Origin: Nocardioidaceae bacterium | Lineage (GTDB): Bacteria > Actinomycetota > Actinomycetes > Propionibacteriales > Nocardioidaceae | Length of the DNA: 43,765 bases | Assembly: GCA_009780515.1 (NCBI GenBank) | Contig: WQZX01000021.1 | Span: 1-43,765, forward strand | Reading direction: 5' to 3' | Shown: in pieces, positions 8,958 through 16,671 of the stretch | How positions within the stretch are numbered: the first letter of the stretch is position 1 | Layout: every line of letters begins with the position of its first letter | Translations under genes and position numbers: made by a program | The notes under the pieces: generated by a model | Database searches by the model: none | What the model was told of the DNA's origin: nothing | The model's input: the letters and a program-made list of their open reading frames with translations, nothing else

Positions 8958-9649
8958 CCGCGGAACACCACGCAGCGCCACGAGCTCGGACCCTGGCGGA
9001 CGACCGTCTCGTCGAGCACGTCGTGGCGCGCCACCAGCCCGCGCAGGATCCCGCGAGCCCGCGCCGACTGCTCGTGGCAGGACACGATCACGATCCCGTC
9101 CTCGGCGATCGCGAGGCAGCGGCGGAACGTCGCCTCCGGATCGGGGAAGTAGGTGAGCGACTCGTTGAGGACCACGACGTCGTAGGACCTGCCCGGCTCG
9201 AACCCGTCGGCGTCGGCCACGACGAACTCGGCGTCGGCCCAGTCGTGTCTCCTCAGCGCCGCGACCGCCTCGTCGGAGATGTCCACGCCGGTGTAGTGCG
9301 CGTAGCCGACGGCCCTGAGCCGGTCGTGCAGCACGCCGCTCCCGCAGCCGACGTCGAGCACGGACCCGCCGGGTCGCAGGTGCTGGGCGTAGCCGACGAT
9401 CACCGAGTAGTGCGAGAGCTCGCCGATGCCGGACAGGTAGTCCCAGCCGCCGGCGGCGTACTGCTCGTTCCAGGCCTCCTTCGGCTTGGGCACGTCCCCG
9501 CGCCCGGCCTCCCAGCGGCGCACCCGCGCCTCGACCCGATCGCTGCCGGGGAGGTCGCGGCCGACGGCGTAGTACGCCGACCGCACGCGCTCCCGCGCCT
9601 GCGTGCGCACCCGCCCCGCCACCCGTCGTACGACGCCGGGCCCGGTCAT
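8954..9649 (-). CDS. Class I SAM-dependent methyltransferase
   Basis: A 231-residue methyltransferase with motif I VLDVGCGSGVLHDRL, motif II TGVDISDEAV and motif IV YDVVVLNESLTYFPDP. The first 60 residues are basic (RRVAGRVRTQARERVRS) with no membrane segment; the EQYAAGGWDYLSGI element is common in sugar-modifying methyltransferases. The ATG at 9649 overlaps the FkbM gene's stop by four bases and its own stop overlaps the WbsX gene's start, so all three are coupled. It probably methylates a sugar of the surface glycan. Confidence 0.85.
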   Translation of the reverse strand: MTGPGVVRRVAGRVRTQARERVRSAYYAVGRDLPGSDRVEARVRRWEAGRGDVPKPKEAWNEQYAAGGWDYLSGIGELSHYSVIVGYAQHLRPGGSVLDVGCGSGVLHDRLRAVGYAHYTGVDISDEAVAALRRHDWADAEFVVADADGFEPGRSYDVVVLNESLTYFPDPEATFRRCLAIAEDGIVIVSCHEQSARARGILRGLVARHDVLDETVVRQGPSSWRCVVFRG

Positions 9650-10482
9650 GCCGCCCCCTTGCTCGCCCAGAGGACACCGTGGCCCCAGTGGTTGGGCCGG
9701 TGGCCGCGGATCTCGAAGCCGGCCGCGGTGAGCAGGTCCCGCGCCGCGTCGTACGCGGGCAGGGAGGGCGCGCCCCGGCGGTGGTACTCCATGACGAGGG
9801 CGAGGTCGTGCAGCTCGCGGAGGCGGTCGTCGGCCAGCAGCGGCCACTCGCCGCCCTCGATGTCGATCTTCAGCAGGTCGACGCCGTCGAGGTGCTCGAA
9901 CAGGTCGATCCCGCGCACCCCGCCGACGACGCTCTCGACGAAGGAGCTGCCCGCGCCCGAGCCGCCGGCCGGCACCGCGTTGCCGGCGTGGGTCAGCGCG
10001 CACGCCTCGATCAGCTCGACCGCGCGGGTCCCGGACGCCGACAGCCAGGAGCGGAACGGCGCCAGGTTGTCGGGGTCGGGCTCGATCGAGATGACGTGCG
10101 CGCCGGGCCAGCGGCCCACGGCCCAGGCGGCGAACAGACCCACGTTGCCGCCCACGTCGACGATCCGGCGTACGGCGCCCAGGCGTGCGGCCAGCTCGCC
10201 CGGGGGCTCGTACTCGCCGCCGCGGAAGATCTCGTCGAACGCCTGCGTGTCGCGCCCGTGCACGATCGTGACCGACCGGCCGTCGCGCAGCCGGTGGCTG
10301 CGGGCGCGTCCGCGCGCGAGCACCAGCTCGTCGGCGAGGAACCGCAGCGGCGCGTCGGTGCACCACGCCACGGCGAGGAACCGCAGCGCCAGCACGCCCG
10401 CCACCCTGCGGCGCACGGCCGGCCGCAGCAGCACCGCACGCAGCCCCGGGAGGCACGCGATCCGCCGCAGCAGGTTCATCAC
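9646..10482 (-). CDS. FkbM-family methyltransferase
   Basis: A 278-residue FkbM-type methyltransferase, a family that O-methylates sugars or polyketides. The N-terminus is basic and hydrophobic; the SAM site is IVDVGGNVGLFAAWAV, followed by VISIEPDPDNL and the family signature LLKIDIEGGEWPLL. The start is GTG 10482 immediately followed by ATG 10479. A CAGACT hexamer (10489-10494, minus strand) lies exactly six bases before the GTG, so a leaderless mRNA beginning at the GTG is likely. First gene of the operon running to 7872, divergent from the glycosyltransferase at 10514. Confidence 0.88.
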   Translation of the reverse strand: MMNLLRRIACLPGLRAVLLRPAVRRRVAGVLALRFLAVAWCTDAPLRFLADELVLARGRARSHRLRDGRSVTIVHGRDTQAFDEIFRGGEYEPPGELAARLGAVRRIVDVGGNVGLFAAWAVGRWPGAHVISIEPDPDNLAPFRSWLSASGTRAVELIEACALTHAGNAVPAGGSGAGSSFVESVVGGVRGIDLFEHLDGVDLLKIDIEGGEWPLLADDRLRELHDLALVMEYHRRGAPSLPAYDAARDLLTAAGFEIRGHRPNHWGHGVLWASKGAA

Positions 10483-10488
10483 GGGTCC

Positions 10489-10494
10489 AGTCTG
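10489..10494 (-). promoter_or_regulatory. Candidate leaderless -10 (CAGACT) of fkbM-type gene
   Basis: CAGACT followed by six bases and GTG 10482. The same hexamer and spacing precede the genes at 14761, 17670 and 26805. Confidence 0.6.
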
Positions 10495-10501
10495 CCTGCT
10501 C

Positions 10502-10507
10502 TACGCT
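10502..10507 (+). promoter_or_regulatory. Candidate leaderless -10 (TACGCT) of the glycosyltransferase
   Basis: TACGCT followed by six bases and GTG 10514. It lies only seven bases from the divergent CAGACT, so the two RNA polymerase footprints would overlap. Confidence 0.6.
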
Positions 10508-10513
10508 GCCGCG

Positions 10514-11473
10514 GTGACCCTGTACGTCGACCGGCGACACGTCGGGCACTTCGGCATCGGGCGGTACGCCGTCGAGGTGCTGCCGCGGCTGGGCCTCGAC
10601 CACCGTCCGCTCGCCCTGACGCGCGACCCGATGATGCCGCTGTCCGTGGTGGAGCGGGGCTGGCGCGCACCCCGTCGCCGCGACCTGATCTACAGCCCGG
10701 CCTTCTGGACCGGAAGCTCGCGGGCACCGCAGGTCCTCACCGTCCACGACCTGATCTACCTCCGCGAGGGCGCCGGCACCACCCGGCGGCTCTACTACGA
10801 GCGACTCGTCGCCCCGGCCGCGCGGCGCAGCGGCCACGTGCTGACGGTCTCCGACACCTCGGCCGGCGAGCTCCGCGACTGGCTCGGCGACGGTGTCGAG
10901 GTGCACGTCACCGGCAACGGCTGCTCCGAGACGTTCACCCCCGAGGGTCCGGCCCGCGCGGCGGACCGCCCCTACGTCCTGTACGTCGGCACCACCAAGC
11001 CGCACAAGAACGTCGGCCTGCTGGTGGACGCCCTGGCCGAGCTCCCCGACCTGGACCTCGTCGCGATCACCGCGGACGGCAAGGAGCTCTCCCGGATGAT
11101 CCGGGCGAGGGACCTCAGCGGGCGCGCCCGCGTGGTCGAGCCGGTGGCCGACGCCGAGCTGGCGTCGTGCTACCGCGGCGCCGCGGTGCTGGCCCTGCCG
11201 TCGACGCTGGAGGGCTTCGGCCTGACCGCGCTGGAGGCGATCTGCTGCGGCACCCCGGTCGCCCACCTCCGGTCCTGCGCGGCGGTCGCTGAGGTCGTCG
11301 GGAGCGATGGGGTGGGGAGCGAGGCCGACCCGTCGTCGTACGCCGAGGCGATCCGGCTCGCGGCGGCGATGCCGCGCGTCGCGCGGTCGCGTCCGGACTG
11401 GTCGGACGTCGCGCGGAGGGTGCGGGAGGCGCTGATCGAGATCGCGCCGGAGCTGGGGCCCGCCCGTGCGTGA
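10514..11473 (+). CDS. Glycosyltransferase family 1/4 (GT-B)
   Basis: A 319-residue GT4-like glycosyltransferase. The N-domain starts VTLYVDRRHVGHFGIGRYAVEV; LTVHDLIYL is followed by a serine-rich VLTVSDTSAGELRDWL; the C-domain has VLYVGTTKPHKNVGLLV and the donor-binding ALPSTLEGFGLTALEAICCGTPV, which includes the EGFGLxxLE motif. The start is GTG 10514, six bases after TACGCT; longer frames upstream are antisense shadows of fkbM. The last eight bases overlap the HprK-like gene. It probably extends the surface glycan; donor unknown. Confidence 0.87.
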   Translation: MTLYVDRRHVGHFGIGRYAVEVLPRLGLDHRPLALTRDPMMPLSVVERGWRAPRRRDLIYSPAFWTGSSRAPQVLTVHDLIYLREGAGTTRRLYYERLVAPAARRSGHVLTVSDTSAGELRDWLGDGVEVHVTGNGCSETFTPEGPARAADRPYVLYVGTTKPHKNVGLLVDALAELPDLDLVAITADGKELSRMIRARDLSGRARVVEPVADAELASCYRGAAVLALPSTLEGFGLTALEAICCGTPVAHLRSCAAVAEVVGSDGVGSEADPSSYAEAIRLAAAMPRVARSRPDWSDVARRVREALIEIAPELGPARA

Positions 11474-12182
11474 GGTCGTCGTGGTGAGCGCGCTCGGCGT
11501 GACGGTCGGCATCGAGGTCGGGGAGGACCTCGCCCCGGAGGTCCGCCGGGGGTGGTCGAGGGCGATGGTCGACGCGGAGCCGGAGGTCGTGGTCCCCGTC
11601 CCCGAGGTGTATGCCGGCGCCCTCTCCCAACTGTCCAGTGAGGTCACTCTCGCGGCGATCGAGCGACGCGCGGGGTCGCTGTGGATGCTGCACGCGGCCG
11701 GCCTGGCCGACCCGGAGACGGGCCGGGCCGTGGTGCTCGTCGGCCCGTCGGGCAGCGGCAAGTCGACGGCCGCCCGGGCGCTCGGCCGCCGGCTGGGCTA
11801 CCTGTCCGACGAGGCCGTCGGCATCGACCCCGCCGGCCGGGTGGTCCCGCACGCGAAGCCCCTGTCGGTGATCGTCGACGGCACCTACCCCAAGCAGCAG
11901 CTCTCGCCCGACGAGCTGGGACTCGCCGTCGCGCCCGCCGACCCGAGCCTGCGGGCCGTGGTGCTGCTGCACCGCGACGGCACCCGGGAGGCCGGGCTGA
12001 CCGCGGTCCGTCGCGCGGCCGCGCTGCCCTTGCTGGCCGAGCACACGTCGTACCTCGCGCGGCTGCGGCGGCCGCTGCACGTCGTGGCGGGGATCCTCGA
12101 GGGCGTCGATGTCCACGATGCTCACTACGCCGAGACCGCGGACCTCGATCCGCTGGTGACCCGGCTGCTGGAGGACCGATGA
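11466..12182 (+). CDS. HprK-like P-loop kinase/ATPase
   Basis: A 238-residue protein related to the C-terminal kinase domain of HPr kinase/phosphorylase. The Walker A motif GPSGSGKSTAARAL lies at about residue 93, followed by LSDEAVGID, which corresponds to the HprK region just after the P-loop. The N-terminal 85 residues have no HprK N-domain and are unrecognised. HPr is not encoded nearby, so the substrate is probably not HPr. The GTG overlaps the glycosyltransferase end by eight bases, and the TGA overlaps the ATG of the PqqD-like gene. Related kinases paired with PqqD-like proteins occur in exopolysaccharide and modified-peptide loci, so it may phosphorylate a peptide or glycan intermediate; this is inference. 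Confidence 0.75.
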   Translation: MREVVVVSALGVTVGIEVGEDLAPEVRRGWSRAMVDAEPEVVVPVPEVYAGALSQLSSEVTLAAIERRAGSLWMLHAAGLADPETGRAVVLVGPSGSGKSTAARALGRRLGYLSDEAVGIDPAGRVVPHAKPLSVIVDGTYPKQQLSPDELGLAVAPADPSLRAVVLLHRDGTREAGLTAVRRAAALPLLAEHTSYLARLRRPLHVVAGILEGVDVHDAHYAETADLDPLVTRLLEDR

Positions 12183-12436
12183 GGCTGACCAGGACAACGG
12201 TCGTCGACGAGGTGGTGGTCGACGGTGAGACCGTCGTGATGGTGGACGAGCAGGTGATGCTGCTCGGTCCGCTCGCCGCGCGCGTGCTGGCGATCCTCGG
12301 GGCGGAGGAGCGGCCGGCGTCGTACGTGCGCGAGACGGTCTTCGCGGAGTTCGGGGTCCCCGCGGACCCGGAGGCGGCGTGGCGCGCGCTGCTGGCCGAG
12401 CTCGTGGCGCGTCGGCTGGTGCGCGTCGAGGAGTGA
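12179..12436 (+). CDS. PqqD-like small protein (RRE-type winged helix)
   Basis: An 85-residue protein with the PqqD fold pattern: a beta-hairpin N-terminus (VVDEVVVDGETVVMVDEQVMLLGPLAARVLAIL) followed by the helix-turn-helix part (RETVFAEFGV, WRALLAELVARRLVRVEE). PqqD-like domains bind leader peptides and deliver them to modifying enzymes. The ATG overlaps the upstream TGA (ATGA), so it is produced with the HprK-like protein. No radical-SAM enzyme or lasso-type protease is next to it, so a classical PQQ or lasso-peptide role is not supported. It could instead be a peptide-binding partner of the kinase. Confidence 0.8.
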   Translation: MRLTRTTVVDEVVVDGETVVMVDEQVMLLGPLAARVLAILGAEERPASYVRETVFAEFGVPADPEAAWRALLAELVARRLVRVEE

Positions 12437-12475
12437 CCAGCGCCCGGCGAGACGGTCGGGGCCTCCGCGGGACAC

Positions 12476-12481
12476 TAGGAT
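12476..12481 (+). promoter_or_regulatory. Candidate -10 (TAGGAT) with a long leader
   Basis: TAGGAT matches the hexamer before rmlB and the DUF2516 gene. Transcription would begin near 12488 and give a leader of about 200 bases before GTG 12688. A 61-codon frame (ATG 12510) in this leader has A-rich third positions unlike real genes here and I do not call it. A second hexamer, TACGAT at 12632-12637, could give a shorter leader. Confidence 0.4.
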
Positions 12482-12687
12482 GGTCAGTGAGGAGATTGCG
12501 GGGGAGACCATGGCTGGAGCGCCCGCACGAGCAGCACGGACACGAGAGGCACGGCGCGCCTGCTCGCTCGGTGCCGAGGGGTCGTGGCCGGGAGCGCACG
12601 CCTCGAGGCGGCTCGGCGGACGTAACCGTCATACGATGTGGCTCGTTTTGTGGGTGACCGATGCGCCCGGCAGGGGGAGGAGTGCGC

Positions 12688-13203
12688 GTGGCTGACGGCC
12701 AGCACGACGAGCGCGGACACGGCACGACCCGCCGTACCGCGCTCCGCGTCGCCGCCAACAGCGTGTGGGCCGTGCCTGTCATCGCCATCGCCACCGCGGC
12801 TCCCGCCTCGGCGGTCGGCAGCCCGGTGGGCTCGCTCGTCGTGTCGCAGGCGAGCTGGAACGGCGGCCTGCTCGGCCTGGGCGCCAGCGCGACCGGCACG
12901 GTGCAGAACAACGGCACCGTCGCCTTCGTCTCCCCGATCGTGCTGACGTTCAACGTCGGGCTGGGTGTCTCGGCCCTGCCGTCCATCAGCGGCTCGGGCT
13001 GGACGCTGACCTCCTCGCTCTCCGATCTCGTCGGCCTCGGCACCATCACCGTCGCGTGGACCGGCACGCTCGCGCCCGGTGCGTCGACGTCGCAGGTCTC
13101 GCTCAACTGGCTCATCAGCCTCAACCTGACCTCGCGCAGCGCGATCGCGAGCGGCACCGACACCTACGGCCACAAGGTCAACTCGCCGTCGAAGTCCTTC
13201 TGA
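12688..13203 (+). CDS. Tat-type secreted protein of unknown function
   Basis: A 171-residue exported protein. The N-terminus has a twin-arginine element (TTRRTALRVAANS) followed by a hydrophobic stretch ending APASA, a probable cleavage site. The mature part is Ser/Thr/Gly-rich and beta-like (VVSQASWNGGLLGLGASATGT, VAWTGTLAPGASTSQVSLNW), with no Cys and no known domain. The start is GTG 12688, six bases after GGAGGA (12676-12681); ATG 12661 is in frame but would put the ribosome site inside the gene. It lies after the HprK/PqqD pair in the same direction, so it could be a surface protein handled by that pair, but no direct evidence links them. Confidence 0.72.
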   Translation: MADGQHDERGHGTTRRTALRVAANSVWAVPVIAIATAAPASAVGSPVGSLVVSQASWNGGLLGLGASATGTVQNNGTVAFVSPIVLTFNVGLGVSALPSISGSGWTLTSSLSDLVGLGTITVAWTGTLAPGASTSQVSLNWLISLNLTSRSAIASGTDTYGHKVNSPSKSF

Positions 13204-13384
13204 GCCTGTATCCACCGATCCCTCGCTACTGCGCGGCACCACACGGGCGCGCTGGCGACGTTGGGCACGCTCGATGGTGCAACCAGACCGCCGTCGCGCG
13301 CCCGCCTTGCCATCACACCCGTCTGGTGCCGGTCGCCACGCGAGGGACCGGTGGACCCAGGCTGAGCGCCGGCGCCGGCCGCGT

Positions 13385-14761
13385 TCAGCCGACCGAGACG
13401 GCACCGAGCGGGTAGTCGCCGCCGTCGTCCCGGCCGGTCGTCGCCAGCGCCATCGGCGCCGCGTACCCGCTGGGGTCGACCACCGCCAGCGCGAGCCGGT
13501 AGTCGCCGGCCGCGACGCCGGGGAAGCTCGCCGCGACGTGGAACGAGCGCGACCCGGGCAGCACCTTGCGGAGGTCGATCGGGAGCACCGAGCTCGCCGC
13601 GACGGTGCCGTCGGGCCGCAGCAGCCGCAGCTCCACCCGCCACGCGTCGTACGTCGGAGCGGAGCCGACGTTGCGCACAGCGACCGTCACGTCGGAGGGG
13701 GACCCCGCCGTCCAGGTCCTCGGGGCGGTGACGGAGGCGACCTCGTAGCGGTAGCCCGCGTGCTTGGCCGCGCCGGCCCACGCGCTCCGCTGCGCCGCGC
13801 TCAGCTGCGGGTAGGTCCACGGGATGTTGCTGCTCGAGGTCACCGAGACGTGGTACCTCGACACCTGGGCCGCACCCCGCTGGATGCTGGTGCCGCTGTG
13901 GCACCACTCGCTCACTACCGGTGCGGTCCGCCACCTGGTCCGGATCGCCGGGTAGGCATCGAAGGTCCAGCCGAACGACTTGGCGCCCAGGCAGTCCTGC
14001 CGCAGACCCACGCGCGGGCTCATCCGCAGCGCCGGCAGCACGTACGACGGGATCATCGTGTTGATGAGCACCTCGTGGTGCGGGAACGCCTTCAGCACCG
14101 CGGCCACCAGCCTCTTCGCGTTCGCGACGGTGATCGGCCTCCCGAAGCCGCCGGTCTGCCACTCGCCGGCGCTGCCGTAGCCGCCGACGTCGACGTACCC
14201 GAGCCGGGGATCGCGGTCGTAGCGCCGCCCGAGACGGGCCATGAGCTGCTGCCAGGCCCTGATGAAGGTCGGGCTGTTCCAGTCGGGCGGCGGCGACTTC
14301 CGGTAGACCGCGGGGGCCTTCGCCGACACGCGCTGCTTCGGCAGCCAGCGCGGCGTCGCCGGCGGCTTCGGCGAGGACGCGGGCTGGGACTCCATCCAGC
14401 AGCCGGGGCACCACGCCATCACCCGGAAGGACAGCTTGCCGCCCATCGCCTTCGCCTGCGCCAGCCCGGCGTCGAGCTGGGAGAGGTCGTAGCGGCCGCG
14501 GGTGCGCTCGAGGCGTCCCCAGTAGACCTGGTCGCGGTAGTAGACGTCGTGGGTCGGCCACCCGGCGGGCTGGGTCGCGATGCCCTGCCACATGTCCTGG
14601 CCCCGGTCGATCCCGGCGATCTCGCCGGCCGAGAACGGGATGGCCGCGGGCGTGAACGTCACCGTGTCCGCCGCGTGCGCCGGCCCGAGCGGTGCCAGTC
14701 CCAGCACCGCGGCCGTGATGACCAGGGCGATCACCGCCCTGCGCGTCGTACCGATGGTCAC
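13385..14761 (-). CDS. Secreted DUF4832-type glycosidase-like protein
   Basis: A 458-residue exported protein: signal peptide RRAVIALVITAAVLGLAPLGPAHA, then a TIM-barrel-like region (VYWGRLERTRGRYDLSQLDAGLAQA, LSFRVMAWCPG, YVDVGGYGSAGEW with a candidate acid Glu, VLINTMIPSYVL, FGWTFDAYP) and a C-terminal beta domain (VTAPRTWTAGSPSDVTVAVRNVGSAPTYDAWRVEL) as in DUF4832 proteins. It probably binds or cleaves a glycan outside the cell, perhaps the product of this locus. The GTG start lies exactly six bases after CAGACT (14768-14773), so a leaderless mRNA is likely. It lies 46 bases downstream of the ABC transporter gene and may also be read through. Confidence 0.82.
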   Translation of the reverse strand: MTIGTTRRAVIALVITAAVLGLAPLGPAHAADTVTFTPAAIPFSAGEIAGIDRGQDMWQGIATQPAGWPTHDVYYRDQVYWGRLERTRGRYDLSQLDAGLAQAKAMGGKLSFRVMAWCPGCWMESQPASSPKPPATPRWLPKQRVSAKAPAVYRKSPPPDWNSPTFIRAWQQLMARLGRRYDRDPRLGYVDVGGYGSAGEWQTGGFGRPITVANAKRLVAAVLKAFPHHEVLINTMIPSYVLPALRMSPRVGLRQDCLGAKSFGWTFDAYPAIRTRWRTAPVVSEWCHSGTSIQRGAAQVSRYHVSVTSSSNIPWTYPQLSAAQRSAWAGAAKHAGYRYEVASVTAPRTWTAGSPSDVTVAVRNVGSAPTYDAWRVELRLLRPDGTVAASSVLPIDLRKVLPGSRSFHVAASFPGVAAGDYRLALAVVDPSGYAAPMALATTGRDDGGDYPLGAVSVG

Positions 14762-14767
14762 ACCGCC

Positions 14768-14773
14768 AGTCTG
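14768..14773 (-). promoter_or_regulatory. Candidate leaderless -10 (CAGACT) of the DUF4832 gene
   Basis: CAGACT, six bases, then GTG 14761 on the minus strand: identical in hexamer and spacing to three other genes in the window. Confidence 0.6.
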
Positions 14774-14807
14774 CGCCGGATCGTGCGCGGACGCATCGGC
14801 CTGTCGG

Positions 14808-16619
14808 TCAGGTGCCGGTAGGCAATACGGGCGATGGGTCGAGCGAACCGAGCCGGACCAGCTCGGCGAACGCCGGCGAGAGCCGCTGGACCTCCTCGAA
14901 GGTCCCGACCGCGCTGATGCGGCCGCCGGCGAGGTAGGCGATCTGGTCGCAGTGACGCACCGTGGAGAGCCTGTGGGCGACCACGATCGTGGTGACCGAG
15001 CCGCTGAGGCGGTCGATGGTCCGGGTGATCTCGTGCTCGGTCCGGTTGTCCAGCGCCGAGGTCGCCTCGTCGAGCACCAGCAGCGCCGGGCGGCGGTAGA
15101 GCGCCCGGGCGATGCCCAGGCGCTGTCGCTGTCCACCGGAGATCCGGGCGCCACGCTCGCCGGCGGGCAGGTCGAGCCCCTGCCCGCTCCCGCGCACGAG
15201 GTCGTCGAGGTGGGCGGCCGCCAGGCACTCCCAGACGCGCTCGTCGTCGACCGGCTCGCTCCGGGTGAACGCCACGTTGTCGCGGATCGACGCGTCCAGC
15301 ACGTACACGTCCTGGGGTACGACGGCCAGCTGGTCCTGCCAGCCGCGCAGGTGGTCGGCGATGTCGGTGCCGTCCACGGTGATCCGGCCGCCGGTCGGCT
15401 GCTGCAGCCCGAGCACGAGGTCCACGAGGGTGCTCTTGCCGGCGCCCGACGGCCCGACGAGCGCGAGCGACTGCCCTCGTCGTACGTCGAGGTCGATGCC
15501 GCGCAGCGCCTCGGCCGGGGCGCCGTCGTACGCGAAGCGGACGTCGGTCAGGCGCAGGTGACCGGTGAAGGGAATCGGCTCGGCCCTCGTCGCCGGCTCC
15601 GTGAGCAGCGCCCGGTCGGCGAGCAGGTCGGGCTCGATCACGTCGAGGGCGGGCGCGCCGTTGCGGACGAGGCTGATCGAGGCGAGGAACCGCACCGCGC
15701 TCGGCATCACCTTGAAGCCGGCGGCCGCGAACAGGGCGAGCGTGCTGAGCGCCGTCGCCGAGCCGCCCGCGTGGAACGCGATCGCCGCGAGCAGCGCGAC
15801 GCCGGAGATGAAGATGATCTCCATCGTGTACTTCGGCAGCTCGCCGAGGAAGGCCGTGACCCGGCTCGAGTGCGCGACGCGGCGGCGGGAGGCGAGGTAC
15901 TCCTCGACGAACTCCTCGCCCGCGTGCCGCAGCTTGATCTCCTTGATCCCGCCCAGCGCGTGCAGCGAGGTCAGGTTGGCGTCGTACGTCGCGGTCATCA
16001 GCTCCTCGCCCGCGGCGCGCGCGTGCCGGCGCGCGTAGCGCTGCACCACGGCTCCGCAGAGGACGAAGTAGCCCATCAGCGCGAGCGCCGGCAGCGGCTG
16101 GACGACCAGCAGCCCGACGGCGATCAGCATCAGGGTGATGCCGTCGGTCGTCGCGGAGGTGCCGGCGATGACGACCTGGTTGAAGAACTGGCTGGTCGCG
16201 TCGTTGGCGGTCCGCAGCAGCTCGGCGGTGCCGCGCGAGGACGACAGCGACAGCGGTGCGCGCAGGTAGTAGCGCAGCAGCCGCCCCGACACGACGGCCA
16301 TCTCCTCGCTCAGGAAGCCGAGGGTCCACCACCGGATCGCCATCGCCACCAGGCCCTTGAGCAGGAACCCGCCGAAGATCGCCATCGCGAGGTACGTCGC
16401 CAGGTCGTGGTCGCTCGGCCGTCCGAAGAAGTCGCGCACGGTCTCGACGGCGCCGACGTGGCGGGTCGGCGTCGTCAGCAGCTGCATCAGCGGGACCACC
16501 AGGAACAGCGCCGCGAGGTCGGCGAGCGCGATGAACGCCGAGCCGAGCAGCGCGAGCACGAGCCGCTTGCGCGTGGGCGCGTCGAAGAGGGCCCACGCGC
16601 GCCGCAGCGTGATGAACAA
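14808..16619 (-). CDS. ABC transporter, fused permease and ATPase (PglK-like flippase candidate)
   Basis: A 603-residue half-transporter. The first 330 residues contain about six membrane segments; the coupling region GGIKEIKLRHAGEEFVEEY resembles PglK-type lipid-linked oligosaccharide flippases. The ATPase domain has Walker A GPSGAGKST, Q-loop VPQDVYVLDASI, signature ISGGQRQRLGIARAL, Walker B LLVLDEATSALD and switch VAHRLS. The start is TTG 16619, with GGGGAGGA six bases upstream; no ATG or GTG fits better. In a glycan locus the most likely cargo is a lipid-linked glycan moved across the membrane by the homodimer, although drug or lipid export cannot be excluded from sequence. Confidence 0.85.
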   Translation of the reverse strand: MFITLRRAWALFDAPTRKRLVLALLGSAFIALADLAALFLVVPLMQLLTTPTRHVGAVETVRDFFGRPSDHDLATYLAMAIFGGFLLKGLVAMAIRWWTLGFLSEEMAVVSGRLLRYYLRAPLSLSSSRGTAELLRTANDATSQFFNQVVIAGTSATTDGITLMLIAVGLLVVQPLPALALMGYFVLCGAVVQRYARRHARAAGEELMTATYDANLTSLHALGGIKEIKLRHAGEEFVEEYLASRRRVAHSSRVTAFLGELPKYTMEIIFISGVALLAAIAFHAGGSATALSTLALFAAAGFKVMPSAVRFLASISLVRNGAPALDVIEPDLLADRALLTEPATRAEPIPFTGHLRLTDVRFAYDGAPAEALRGIDLDVRRGQSLALVGPSGAGKSTLVDLVLGLQQPTGGRITVDGTDIADHLRGWQDQLAVVPQDVYVLDASIRDNVAFTRSEPVDDERVWECLAAAHLDDLVRGSGQGLDLPAGERGARISGGQRQRLGIARALYRRPALLVLDEATSALDNRTEHEITRTIDRLSGSVTTIVVAHRLSTVRHCDQIAYLAGGRISAVGTFEEVQRLSPAFAELVRLGSLDPSPVLPTGT

Positions 16620-16671
16620 GCTCGTTCCTCCCCAGGTGGTGGTGCTCCCCGAACCGTAGCCGCCAGGGAAC

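Noticed and set aside
11466..12436. Lasso-peptide or PQQ biosynthesis cluster
   Set aside because: Only a kinase and a PqqD-like protein are present; no cyclase, transglutaminase-like protease, radical-SAM enzyme or precursor peptide is visible.
12510..12695. 61-codon frame in front of the Tat-type secreted protein
   Set aside because: Third positions are A-rich and unlike neighbouring genes; it fits better as the untranslated leader from the TAGGAT hexamer.
13204..13384. Terminator between the Tat-type and DUF4832 genes
   Set aside because: Only imperfect or widely spaced arms are found (for example ACCAGAC/GTCTGGT), far weaker than the three terminators listed.
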